NCBI GenBank assembly: GCA_002449395.1
Contig: DKDP01000004.1
Location: 7,958-27,176 of the forward strand
Direction of reading: 5' to 3'
From: Ruminococcaceae bacterium UBA6845
GTDB taxonomy: Bacteria; Bacillota; Clostridia; Oscillospirales; Acutalibacteraceae
DNA: 19,219 nt
Part shown: piece after piece, positions 1 through 7,355 of the stretch
Position numbering within the stretch: position 1 is the stretch's first letter
Layout of the letters: the number at the start of each line of letters is the position of its first letter
Position numbers and translations under genes: made by a program
The notes under the pieces: model-generated
Seen by the model: only the letters and a program-made list of their open reading frames with translations
Database searches by the model: none
What the model was told of the DNA's origin: nothing

Positions 1-60
1 TAAACTCCTTCCGTCACTCCTCCGTCGTGCCACCTCCCTCAAGAGGGAGGCTGCAAATAT
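1..60. repeat. Intergenic hairpin repeat at the left edge
   Basis: Non-coding stretch with a perfect inverted repeat, CCTCCCTC at 33-40 and GAGGGAGG at 43-50, separated by AA. It is followed by GGCTGCAAAT and a T-rich stretch. The same flank, GGAGGCTG followed by A and T runs, is found after the last gene of the window at 18603-18619. This suggests an interspersed repeat family that can act as a terminator for an upstream gene outside the window. The family assignment is inference; the inverted repeat is seen directly. Confidence 0.6.
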
Positions 61-82
61 TTTCCTCGTAATTTTTTAGCGC

Positions 83-139
83 GGGCTCCTCCTCTGAGGG
101 AGTTGTCGGGATTCAGAGAGACAAAACGGCGAAGCTGAC
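83..139. repeat. GGGCTCCTCC-type intergenic repeat, interrupted copy
   Basis: Positions 83-102 match 18787-18806 at 19 of 20 bases, the one difference being A97 against G18801. In the right-hand copy this arm is followed directly by a GTCAGC/GCTGAC hairpin. Here the second part (CGGCGAAGCTGAC, 127-139) is separated from the first by about 20 extra bases bounded by CGG on both sides. The copy lies just upstream of mutL and holds no ORF. Confidence 0.6.
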
Positions 140-179
140 AGAAATAAAGATATGATAAAAGTCAAAAAGAGGTGATCGT

Positions 180-2114
180 ATGCCGCAAATAAATATTTTA
201 CCCAAACACATTGCCGAGCTTATCGCCGCAGGCGAGGTTGTTGAACGCCCGGCTTCAATAGTCAAGGAAATAATGGAGAATGCGATCGACGCAGGAGCGG
301 ATAAGATCACACTTGAAATAAAGCGCGGCGGAATAACCTATATCCGAATTACGGACAACGGCTGCGGAATCGACCGTGAAAATATTCGCAGGGCGTTTAT
401 AAGCCATGCAACGAGCAAAATTTCCACCGCCGATGATCTCAATGCGATCTGCACTCTCGGATTCCGTGGCGAGGCGTTGGCTTCAATTGCCGCAGTCTCA
501 AGGGTTGAGGTTATGACCCGAACCGAGCAGGAGTCCGTCGGCACACGCTACTGCATTGAGGGCGGCGAGGAGACCGTTATCGACGATGCAGGCTGCCCGA
601 AAGGAACGACTCTTGTTGTCCGTGACCTTTTCTACAACACGCCCGCAAGGATGAAGTTCCTGAAAAAAGATGTCAGCGAGGGCAATGCGGTTGCCTCGGT
701 TGTGGACAGAATCGCACTTTCTCACCCCGAGGTCAGTGTGAGATTTATCCGTGACTCAAAGGATGTTCTTTTTACCTCGGGCGACGGGAAGCTCGACAGC
801 GCAATTTATAAGGTGCTCGGCAAGGATTTTGCGTCAACTCTGATTCCCTGCGACTATGAGCTTGAGGGCGTAAGGGTCAGCGGCTATATCTCAAAACCGT
901 TCAATGCACGTCCGAACCGAATGATGCAGTATTTCTTTTTAAATGACAGATTTATAAAAACACGCACGGGTATGGTTGCCCTTGAAGAGGCATATAAAAA
1001 CTCCATAATGGTCGGCAAATTTCCTGCCTGCGTGCTGAAAATTCAGATTGCCCCCGGTGCGGTGGACGTCAATGTTCACCCTGCAAAAACAGAGGTTCGT
1101 TTTGCAAACGAGAAGATGATTTTTAACGCTGTTTATTACTGCGCAAAGTCTGCCTTACAGCAGGGCGATACACGAGTTCAGGCGAGCTTTTCTCAAAAAG
1201 TCGCAAGGCAGTTTATGCCTCCTCCGACAGAGGGCAAGCAGATTAGAATCTATGAACAGCAGCTTGAAAAAATAAAAGAAGAAACCAAGCCGAAACAGGA
1301 TTTTTGGACGAACACAACATCGGCGGAGTTCAAAAAGGAAGCCGAAAAACCGAAGCCGATAGTTTTTAACGATAACTCAAAATTTGAAATAGAAAAGAAC
1401 GATGAACCGAATCTGATCCCGTGCTTCAAACCGACGGTGCAGGAGCCTGTTCCCGCTTCTGAAACAAAGCCGGAGCCTGTTGTCACAGCGCCGATTGCCG
1501 AGCCTGAACCCGTTCAGCCGATTGCCGAAGAGATTCAGCCTGAACTTGAGCCGTACAGAGTGATCGGTGAAGCGTTCAAAACCTACATACTCGTTGAACA
1601 GGGCAAAAAGCTCCTGATAATCGACAAGCACGCCGCCCACGAGCGTATGCTCTTTGAAAAATTCAAGGCGAATCGGGACGGCATCGAAACTCAGATGCTT
1701 CTCGCTCCCGTCACCGTAACCCTCAGCAAGGAGGAATATTCGGCGGTTCTTGATAACCTTGATCTCCTTGAAAAAGCGGGCTATCACGTCGAAGATTTCG
1801 GCGGCGGAATGGTTATCGTCAGCGAATGCCCGACAGCGGTCGCCGACGCCGATCTCTCCGAGGTTATAATGGAGCTTGCAGGCTACCTTGTCACAAGCCA
1901 AAAGGAATTGATCCCCGAAAAGCTCGATTGGATATATCATTCAACCGCCTGCCGTGCTGCCATAAAAGCAGGCGACAAAACATCGGATTATGAACTCAAT
2001 AAATTCGTCGAAAAACTCCTCAGCAATCCCGACATAAGATACTGCCCTCACGGCAGACCCGTTCTTATTGAAATGTCAAGGTATGAGATTGAAAAGAATT
2101 TCGGCCGTGTATAA
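180..2114 (+). CDS. mutL: DNA mismatch repair protein MutL (endonuclease type)
   Basis: MutL links mismatch recognition by MutS to strand removal. At 644 residues this is a normal full-length MutL. The N-terminal GHKL ATPase shows KEIMEN (30-34, with the expected catalytic Glu30 and metal-binding Asn34), DNGCGI (59-64) and LGFRGEALASIA (93-104). A Pro/Glu-rich linker of low conservation spans about 345-455. The C-terminal domain has the nicking motif DKHAAHERMLFE (482-493), which fits DQHA(X)2E(X)4E with Lys for Gln, plus ACR (590-592) and CPHGRP (622-627). This MutL therefore probably nicks DNA itself, as expected where MutH is absent. The ATG at 180 follows an AAAGAGGTG ribosome binding site. 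mutS would be expected upstream, outside the window. miaA follows after 144 bases that hold the heptamer array. Confidence 0.97.
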   Translation: MPQINILPKHIAELIAAGEVVERPASIVKEIMENAIDAGADKITLEIKRGGITYIRITDNGCGIDRENIRRAFISHATSKISTADDLNAICTLGFRGEALASIAAVSRVEVMTRTEQESVGTRYCIEGGEETVIDDAGCPKGTTLVVRDLFYNTPARMKFLKKDVSEGNAVASVVDRIALSHPEVSVRFIRDSKDVLFTSGDGKLDSAIYKVLGKDFASTLIPCDYELEGVRVSGYISKPFNARPNRMMQYFFLNDRFIKTRTGMVALEEAYKNSIMVGKFPACVLKIQIAPGAVDVNVHPAKTEVRFANEKMIFNAVYYCAKSALQQGDTRVQASFSQKVARQFMPPPTEGKQIRIYEQQLEKIKEETKPKQDFWTNTTSAEFKKEAEKPKPIVFNDNSKFEIEKNDEPNLIPCFKPTVQEPVPASETKPEPVVTAPIAEPEPVQPIAEEIQPELEPYRVIGEAFKTYILVEQGKKLLIIDKHAAHERMLFEKFKANRDGIETQMLLAPVTVTLSKEEYSAVLDNLDLLEKAGYHVEDFGGGMVIVSECPTAVADADLSEVIMELAGYLVTSQKELIPEKLDWIYHSTACRAAIKAGDKTSDYELNKFVEKLLSNPDIRYCPHGRPVLIEMSRYEIEKNFGRV

Positions 2115-2164
2115 ATTGTGTAAATTTGCCCATAACGCATTTTTCGCTCGGGGCAGTACCGATA

Positions 2165-2240
2165 TAGACATTAGATATTAGATGCTAGACTTTAGATATT
2201 GCTCAGCATCTAACATCTAATATCCAAAATCTAAAATCTA
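2165..2240. repeat. Heptamer array, five direct then five inverted units
   Basis: Five consecutive 7-bp units of the form TAGAYNT run from 2165 to 2199 (TAGACAT, TAGATAT, TAGATGC, TAGACTT, TAGATAT). After a 6-base centre (TGCTCA, 2200-2205), five units of the inverted form run from 2206 to 2240 (GCATCTA, ACATCTA, ATATCCA, AAATCTA, AAATCTA). The best hairpin pairs 2167-2186 with 2205-2224 at 18 of 20 positions. It fills the only sizeable gap between mutL and miaA. Function is unknown; it could be a mobile palindromic repeat, a protein-binding array or an RNA hairpin. Confidence 0.8.
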
Positions 2241-2258
2241 TTTTTGGGAGCTGATCGG

Positions 2259-3200
2259 ATGAACAGAATACCTGTTGTTGCAGTCGTCGGACCGACGGCG
2301 TCGGGCAAGTCCGATCTGGCTGTTGAGATATGCTTGAGATTCAACGGTGAGGTTGTTTCTGCGGATTCGATGCAGATCTACAAGGGTATGGACATCGCAA
2401 CCGCCAAGCCTACCGAGGACGAAAAAAGAAACATTCCGCATCATATGATGGATTTTCTTGATAACACCGAGCCTTACAGCGTTGCTCTGTACCAGCAGGC
2501 GGCGGCGGACTGTATTGCCGATATTCACGGCAGGGGAAAGCTCCCTGTTGTTGTCGGAGGCACGGGACTCTATATCGACACTCTTCTCAATAACGTTAAA
2601 TTGAGTGAGGATTCCTACGATGAAGAGCTTCGCACTTCCCTTTTGAAAAGAGCAGAAACAGAGGGAGCGGATAGGCTCCTTGAAGAGGTCAGAGCCTTTG
2701 ATCCCGAGTATGCCGAAAAGCTGCACCCGAATAATGTCAAAAGAATTGTTCGTGCGCTTGAGGTTTACAAAACGACGGGTACGACGATGACGGAACAGCT
2801 TGAGCTTTCACGGCGTGAATCGCCGTATGACTGCTGTATAATAGGTCTGGACGCAGAGGACAGGCAGTACCTTTATGACAGGATTGACCGCAGGGTTGAC
2901 ATTATGCTTGAACGTGGTCTTGAAAGTGAGGCAAGGGATTATCTCTCTGCCGAGAACGTCTCTACTTCCGCCCAGGCGATCGGATATAAGGAACTGAAGC
3001 CGTATTTTGACGGCGAGATTTCAAAGGAAGAAGCAGTTGAAAATCTGAAAAGAGCCACCCGCCGCTACGCCAAAAGACAGCTTACGTGGTTCAGGCGTAA
3101 CGAGTGTATAAATTGGCTCTTCATTGACAAATATGAAAATAAGGAAAATCTTGTAAAAGACGCCCTTTCAATAGTTGAAAATTTCGGAAAGGAGAAATAA
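2259..3200 (+). CDS. miaA: tRNA dimethylallyltransferase MiaA
   Basis: MiaA transfers a dimethylallyl group from DMAPP to N6 of A37 in tRNAs that read codons starting with U, the first step toward ms2i6A. The 313-residue protein has the P-loop GPTASGKS (11-18), SADSMQIYKGMDIATAKPT-type sequence (35-52, with the general-base Asp36), HHMMDF (61-66) and GGTGLYI (100-106). Near the C terminus are QAIGYKEL and the basic RYAKRQLTWFRR motif. I chose ATG 2259 because GGGAG (2246-2250) sits 8 bases upstream. An in-frame TTG at 2244 would add five residues but overlaps that site. mutL-miaA is a common pairing in bacteria. The next gene starts two bases after the stop codon, so they are probably co-transcribed. 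Confidence 0.96.
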   Translation: MNRIPVVAVVGPTASGKSDLAVEICLRFNGEVVSADSMQIYKGMDIATAKPTEDEKRNIPHHMMDFLDNTEPYSVALYQQAAADCIADIHGRGKLPVVVGGTGLYIDTLLNNVKLSEDSYDEELRTSLLKRAETEGADRLLEEVRAFDPEYAEKLHPNNVKRIVRALEVYKTTGTTMTEQLELSRRESPYDCCIIGLDAEDRQYLYDRIDRRVDIMLERGLESEARDYLSAENVSTSAQAIGYKELKPYFDGEISKEEAVENLKRATRRYAKRQLTWFRRNECINWLFIDKYENKENLVKDALSIVENFGKEK

Positions 3201-3201
3201 G

Positions 3202-4440
3202 ATGAAAAATCGCACGTGGATTAATGTTATTTGCACGGTTCTTGTCGTTGCCGCATTCGTCTATCTTTTTCACGACGTTCTGGCGATGAACAAAAACAGC
3301 TATGATACCGAAACCGCCGACGAAGTCACGGAGCAGGAAAAGATCTCGCTGAAGGCATTTTTGGTGCGTGACGAAGAATATATCAATCAGAAAACAACGG
3401 GAACGGTCGTTCCGCTTATCAAGGACGGAATGAGAGTTGCCAGCGGAGACGCAGTTGCACGTGTCTGCAATTCCGCCGAGGATGCCGCTGCCGTTTCAAA
3501 TCTGGTCGAGGCTAAGGAAAGCCTTGCAAGATATCAGGAAATTTCCGAGCAGACGGAGCTTAACGCCCTTGATATGGAAAAGCTCAATAAAGCGATTGAC
3601 GCCTCGTATACCGAGCTTCTCAAAACGGCAAACAACGGCGATTTTGCCGAGCTTACAAAGAACACGGAGGAGCTTGAAAATAAGCTCGCAAGCAAGCAGA
3701 TACTTAAGGACGGAACAATTAATCTCACCGATAAATTCAATAAGCTGAATGCGGAAATCCAATCGCTCGAGGCGAAGAATATCAACACTTCCGACGTTAT
3801 CGCACCTCTTTCGGGTTACTATATCAGCAACCTTGACGGTTATGAGGGCGCAATGGATTACGACAAAATTGACAGCCTGACCGTCAGCGATGCGGAAAAG
3901 CTGTTCAAGAGAAAGCCCGATGATGTTTCGGGCAGAATGGGAAAGATTGTCGGAAGCTATAAATGGTATCTCGTGACGGTTATGGACGGCAAATATTCTC
4001 TCGTTTTGAACGAGGGTGACAAGATGAAGATCAATATGCCCTATTACGGATTCAAAAATGTTGAGGTTGTGGTTGAGAAGATTTCAAAGACAGACGGTGG
4101 CAAGGTTGCCGTTGCGTTCTCCTGCAATATGATGAACGAGACCTACGCAAATATGAGAACAGAGGATATCGAGCTTGTATTTAGGGAGTTCACGGGATAT
4201 AAGGTAAACAGTTCGTCAATCCACCGTGAAAAGGACGAGAAAAACGAGGATATAGACGTTGTATACATCCTGCGAGGCGACATTATGAACGCCAGAAAGA
4301 TTGAGATAATTTACGACGCAGGTGATTATGTTGTTGTCAGTGAGGATACGGAGGCAAAGAACGGCTTCCGCCCGATCAAGCGATATGATGAAGTTATTGT
4401 GAAAGGAAGGAATCTCAGTGACGGAAAAAGCATTAGTTGA
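3202..4440 (+). CDS. Membrane-anchored HlyD-like protein in the division cluster
   Basis: A 412-residue protein with one N-terminal membrane segment (about 7-25) and the rest outside. It has the split layout of HlyD/RND adaptor proteins. The first half of a biotinyl-lipoyl-like hairpin is at 67-88 (GTVVPLIKDGMRVASGDAVA). A predicted coiled coil runs over about 92-192, and the returning half begins VIAPLSGYYISN (199-210). A beta-rich region follows to the end. HlyD-type adaptors normally bridge an ABC or RND pump, but no transporter gene lies nearby. It sits between miaA and the yggS-sepF-divIVA block and overlaps yggS by 23 bases, so it is probably co-expressed with division genes. AAGGAG (3189-3194) supports ATG 3202 over an upstream in-frame TTG at 3175. 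The fold is reasonably clear; the role is unknown. Confidence 0.8.
   Translation: MKNRTWINVICTVLVVAAFVYLFHDVLAMNKNSYDTETADEVTEQEKISLKAFLVRDEEYINQKTTGTVVPLIKDGMRVASGDAVARVCNSAEDAAAVSNLVEAKESLARYQEISEQTELNALDMEKLNKAIDASYTELLKTANNGDFAELTKNTEELENKLASKQILKDGTINLTDKFNKLNAEIQSLEAKNINTSDVIAPLSGYYISNLDGYEGAMDYDKIDSLTVSDAEKLFKRKPDDVSGRMGKIVGSYKWYLVTVMDGKYSLVLNEGDKMKINMPYYGFKNVEVVVEKISKTDGGKVAVAFSCNMMNETYANMRTEDIELVFREFTGYKVNSSSIHREKDEKNEDIDVVYILRGDIMNARKIEIIYDAGDYVVVSEDTEAKNGFRPIKRYDEVIVKGRNLSDGKSIS
4403..4410 (+). promoter_or_regulatory. Ribosome binding site fixing a GTG start
   Basis: AAGGAAGG lies 7 bases before GTG 4418, inside the 3' end of the preceding gene. It supports the GTG as the true start of the YggS-family gene and implies translation initiates within the upstream reading frame. 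Confidence 0.7.
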
Positions 4441-5143
4441 GGAACGCTTCAGAGATATCGAAGAAAATTACAAGCGTATCCGTGAAAATATCGTGAAAGC
4501 GACAATTGAAAGCGGCAGAGATGAAAATTCGGTTCGCCTTATGGGCGTTACGAAAACCGTCGACAGCCTCTTTATCAACCATGCGCTTTCGCTCGGAATC
4601 GACCTTATCGGCGAGAACAGAGTGCAGGAGTATCTCGGCAAGCGTGATGAGCTTCACCTTGACGGAGTTGAAAAGCACCTGATCGGTCATTTGCAGACGA
4701 ATAAGGTTAAACAGATTGTCGGCGAGGTAGATATGATCGACAGTGTGGACAGCGTTAAGGTTGCCAAGGAAATCGGAAAGATTTCTGCAAGAAAGGGTAT
4801 CGTTACCGACGTCCTGGTTGAAATCAACATCGGCGAGGAGGCAAGCAAATTCGGTCTTGATCCCTCGAAATTGACCGAGACAATCTGCGAAATGTCGGAA
4901 ATTGAGTCGATTCGTATCAAGGGATTGATGGCAATTCCCCCGATTTGCGACAGCAGTGCGGAAATTCGTAAATTTTTTATGAATATGAACCGAATGTTTC
5001 TTGACATAAAGGCAAAAAAATTAGATAATGTTAGTATGGACATATTATCAATGGGTATGTCAGGAGATTACGTTGAAGCAATACTGGAAGGCTCGACGAT
5101 GGTAAGAGTCGGTTCGTCGCTTTTCGGCAAACGAGTATATTAA
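4418..5143 (+). CDS. yggS: YggS/YlmE family PLP-binding homeostasis protein
   Basis: A member of the PLPBP family, single-domain TIM-barrel proteins that bind pyridoxal 5'-phosphate and balance vitamin B6 and amino acid pools; no enzymatic reaction is firmly known. At 241 residues the length is typical. Family motifs include GVTKTV with the PLP-binding Lys46, GENRVQEY, HLIGHLQTNK, a VEINIGEE..KFG block, IKGLMAIPP, LSMGMSGD and the phosphate-binding end VRVGSSLFG. In Bacillus subtilis the orthologue ylmE lies directly before sepF, and here too sepF follows after 19 bases. The start is GTG at 4418 with AAGGAAGG at good spacing, overlapping the HlyD-like gene by 23 bases in another frame. That overlap suggests translational coupling. 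Confidence 0.95.
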   Translation: MTEKALVEERFRDIEENYKRIRENIVKATIESGRDENSVRLMGVTKTVDSLFINHALSLGIDLIGENRVQEYLGKRDELHLDGVEKHLIGHLQTNKVKQIVGEVDMIDSVDSVKVAKEIGKISARKGIVTDVLVEINIGEEASKFGLDPSKLTETICEMSEIESIRIKGLMAIPPICDSSAEIRKFFMNMNRMFLDIKAKKLDNVSMDILSMGMSGDYVEAILEGSTMVRVGSSLFGKRVY

Positions 5144-5162
5144 TTCAGGAGGATTTTTTATA

Positions 5163-5636
5163 ATGGGTATGATGGACAAGTTTAAGAATATGTTCAATAT
5201 GTCGGAGGAGGAATTTCTTGACGATAACGATATCGAGGATGAAGAGCCCGAGAGAGAGGACTACTCACGTGATATGAGAAGTAACTTCTCTTTCAACCAC
5301 AAGGGTGACCGTGACAACAAGGTCGTTGACATCCGTTCATCGGTTCCTGCGGCTGCGGCGGCTTCTTCAAAGGCTCACGTTGTTTTCAAGAAGCTCGACA
5401 GATACGAGGACGTAGGCGCAGTTGCGGATGTTCTCAATGAGAAGAGGATCGTTATCCTCAACCTTGAGACCTGCCCGAATGACGCAACGGTAAGAATCAT
5501 CGACTTCCTCAGCGGTGTTGCATATGCAAACAACGGCGACATCAAGCGTGTTGCGGGCAGAGCATATATTATTACACCGTACAACGTTCCTCTTACGGGC
5601 GAATTGCTCGATGAGGTTGAACATTCCAATTATTGA
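5163..5636 (+). CDS. sepF: Cell division protein SepF
   Basis: SepF anchors FtsZ filaments to the membrane and helps shape the division septum in Gram-positive bacteria. The 157-residue protein has the expected three parts. An N-terminal amphipathic membrane-targeting helix (MGMMDKFKNMF, 1-11) is followed by an acidic and Ala-rich flexible linker (about 14-70) and the SepF core (about 72-145). The core includes VVFKKLDRYEDVGAVADVL-type sequence, ILNLETCPNDATVRIIDFLSG and a closing RVAGRAYIITP. AGGAGG (5147-5152) precedes the ATG. In B. subtilis ylmG and ylmH lie between sepF and divIVA. Here they are absent and divIVA follows directly, so the cluster is a compact version. Confidence 0.95.
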   Translation: MGMMDKFKNMFNMSEEEFLDDNDIEDEEPEREDYSRDMRSNFSFNHKGDRDNKVVDIRSSVPAAAAASSKAHVVFKKLDRYEDVGAVADVLNEKRIVILNLETCPNDATVRIIDFLSGVAYANNGDIKRVAGRAYIITPYNVPLTGELLDEVEHSNY

Positions 5637-5676
5637 TTAAAGCAACATATTGTTTAAAACACAGGAGGAAAAAACT

Positions 5677-6876
5677 ATGTTAACACCGGCAAAAATCACA
5701 AATCACCATTTTGAAGCCTCCGGAAGAAATGCTTATAAAGCAGAGAGCGTTGACAGCTTTATTAAAGAGGTCGCAGAATCTTACGAACAGGTGTTCCGTG
5801 AGAACGGAGAGATGTTCAAGAAGATCAATCTGCTTGCACAGAGACTTGAAGAATACAGAAATGACGAGGATAATATCCGCAACGCACTTCTGACCGCTCA
5901 GAGAGCTGCGGACAGGATCACCAAAGAGGCACAGGAAAAGGCTGATAAGCTCGTTGCAGAGGTAACGGAGAGAACAAACACCGAGAACGAAAAGCTCGAT
6001 GCCGCCGCTAAGGAAATCCTTACAAAGGCAAAGTATCAGGCGGATTCAATTGTTGAAGAGGCACAGAAGCAGGCTAAGGAGATCGTTGAAAAGGCGGTCA
6101 CAGACTCGAAAGAGGCTTCGGTAAACGCAAGAAGCGATATGATCAAGGAGCTTGCCGCTCTCGAGACAATGAAGCAGGAGGTTACAAAGTTCAAGCAGCA
6201 GATCCTCGGCGAATATGCCGCACAGCTTGAGCTTATAAACAAGCTCCCTGAGGTAGTAATTGAGAAGATGGAGGCTCAGAAAGAGGCAGAAAAGCCCGCA
6301 GAAGAGCCCGTTGAAGAAACGGTTGAAGAGCCGGCAGAAGAGCCTGCTGAAGAAAAGGCTGAGCCCGTAACCGAGGAAGCTCCGGCACAGGAGCCCGAAA
6401 AGACAGAGCCCCCTTTTGAGGAGCCTGCCGAGAAAGCAAAGGCTCCCGAGGCAAGAGAGGCAGAGTCAATGGACGTTGAGCATCTTCAGCAGATGATCGA
6501 CGATACCGAGGATACCGACGCAGAGTCCGACGATTCCTTTGACGAGGAAGAGGAGGAGCCGGAGACGGCTGAGGACGCAGAGCCTGCCGAATTTGTTGTT
6601 CCCGATATTGACGAGGCAAGCGACGAGGAGCTTGACAAGATTGTTGACGATTATGACGCCGAGACAAAGTCGGAGCCTGCCGATATAATGTTCACTAAGC
6701 CGAGAAGAAACAATGACGACAAAGAGGGCTTCAAGCTCAAGTTTGAAAATATAGATTCATACGCTGCCACGGATTCCGATGACAATTACCTCGACGATCT
6801 TGATGACGATGATCTTGACGACGACGGTAACGACGGCGGATTCGCAGGCAAGCTCAAGGGATTTTTCAGAAAATAA
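5677..6876 (+). CDS. divIVA: DivIVA-family protein with long acidic tail
   Basis: DivIVA proteins form coiled-coil assemblies on strongly curved membranes at poles and septa and recruit division or cell-wall factors. This one has 399 residues, against about 160-230 in Bacillus-type proteins. The N-terminal membrane-binding domain is recognisable (LTPAKITNHHFEASGRNAYK..SVDSFI, 2-29), although the usual GYD is AYK. A coiled coil covers about 30-200. Residues about 203-385 are an acidic low-complexity tail rich in EEPAEEP-type repeats and Asp runs. The last residues, GFAGKLKGFFRK (388-399), turn abruptly basic and amphipathic. ATG 5677 is preceded by AGGAGG (5663-5668); an in-frame TTG at 5650 would lie upstream of that site and is rejected. 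lspA starts on the last base of the stop codon. Confidence 0.93.
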   Translation: MLTPAKITNHHFEASGRNAYKAESVDSFIKEVAESYEQVFRENGEMFKKINLLAQRLEEYRNDEDNIRNALLTAQRAADRITKEAQEKADKLVAEVTERTNTENEKLDAAAKEILTKAKYQADSIVEEAQKQAKEIVEKAVTDSKEASVNARSDMIKELAALETMKQEVTKFKQQILGEYAAQLELINKLPEVVIEKMEAQKEAEKPAEEPVEETVEEPAEEPAEEKAEPVTEEAPAQEPEKTEPPFEEPAEKAKAPEAREAESMDVEHLQQMIDDTEDTDAESDDSFDEEEEEPETAEDAEPAEFVVPDIDEASDEELDKIVDDYDAETKSEPADIMFTKPRRNNDDKEGFKLKFENIDSYAATDSDDNYLDDLDDDDLDDDGNDGGFAGKLKGFFRK

Positions 6877-7355
6877 TGAGTGTACTGATAAGTTTTATTT
6901 CAATAGCGGTTCTGACCGCTGCCGACCAGCTGATAAAGCTCGTTGTTGAGCGGAATTTACAGCCGATCGGCACGGCAGAATTTATCAACGGATTCATCGG
7001 CTGGAATTATGTACGTAATACGGGAGCGGCTTTCGGCTCTTTTTCACAGAGCACAACGCTGCTTACGGTTGTTACGGGTGCGGTGATTCTGGCGGGAATA
7101 ATCCTCATAGCGACGAAGAAAATCAAGTCAAAGTTTTATCTGACCTGTGCGGTTCTGATTATATCGGGCGGTTTGGGCAATCTTATTGACAGAATATTCC
7201 GAGGCTATGTCGTCGATTTTATCGACGTTCAGTTTACGGATTTTGCCGTTTTCAATTTTGCCGATATACTTGTAACGGTCGGCTCAATTGCATTGATGAT
7301 CTATGTTATCGTTGATATTTTCAGGGATCGCAAAAAGTCGGGTGAGAAAAAATGA
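6876..7355 (+). CDS. lspA: Lipoprotein signal peptidase LspA
   Basis: LspA is the integral membrane aspartic protease that removes signal peptides from prolipoproteins after lipidation of the lipobox Cys. The 159-residue length is typical, with four hydrophobic segments at about 3-20, 61-79, 86-104 and 126-148. The catalytic pair is visible: Asp114 in RGYVVDFID and Asp130 in FNFADI. NYVRNTGAAFG (44-54) and GGLGNLIDR (98-106) are the other signatures. Start and stop codons overlap as TAATG with divIVA, so translation is probably coupled. The downstream neighbour overlaps by four bases, and the lspA-ylyB pairing is the same as in Bacillus subtilis. Confidence 0.97.
   Translation: MSVLISFISIAVLTAADQLIKLVVERNLQPIGTAEFINGFIGWNYVRNTGAAFGSFSQSTTLLTVVTGAVILAGIILIATKKIKSKFYLTCAVLIISGGLGNLIDRIFRGYVVDFIDVQFTDFAVFNFADILVTVGSIALMIYVIVDIFRDRKKSGEKK

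Noticed and set aside
135..156. Possible promoter before mutL (CTGACA and TATGAT)
   Set aside because: The two boxes are only 10 bases apart, too close for a sigma-A promoter, and no better -35 is found at 16-18 bases.
2165..2240. CRISPR-like array
   Set aside because: Units are 7 bp with no spacers and reverse direction in the middle, so it is not a CRISPR array.
2244..2258. TTG start for miaA, five residues upstream
   Set aside because: It overlaps the GGGAG ribosome binding site, and the ATG at 2259 gives the usual MiaA N terminus.
6233..6667. Minus-strand open frame coding an Arg/Pro/Leu-rich product
   Set aside because: It mirrors the acidic repeat tail of DivIVA; the composition is explained by the reverse complement of Glu/Pro/Ala codons.
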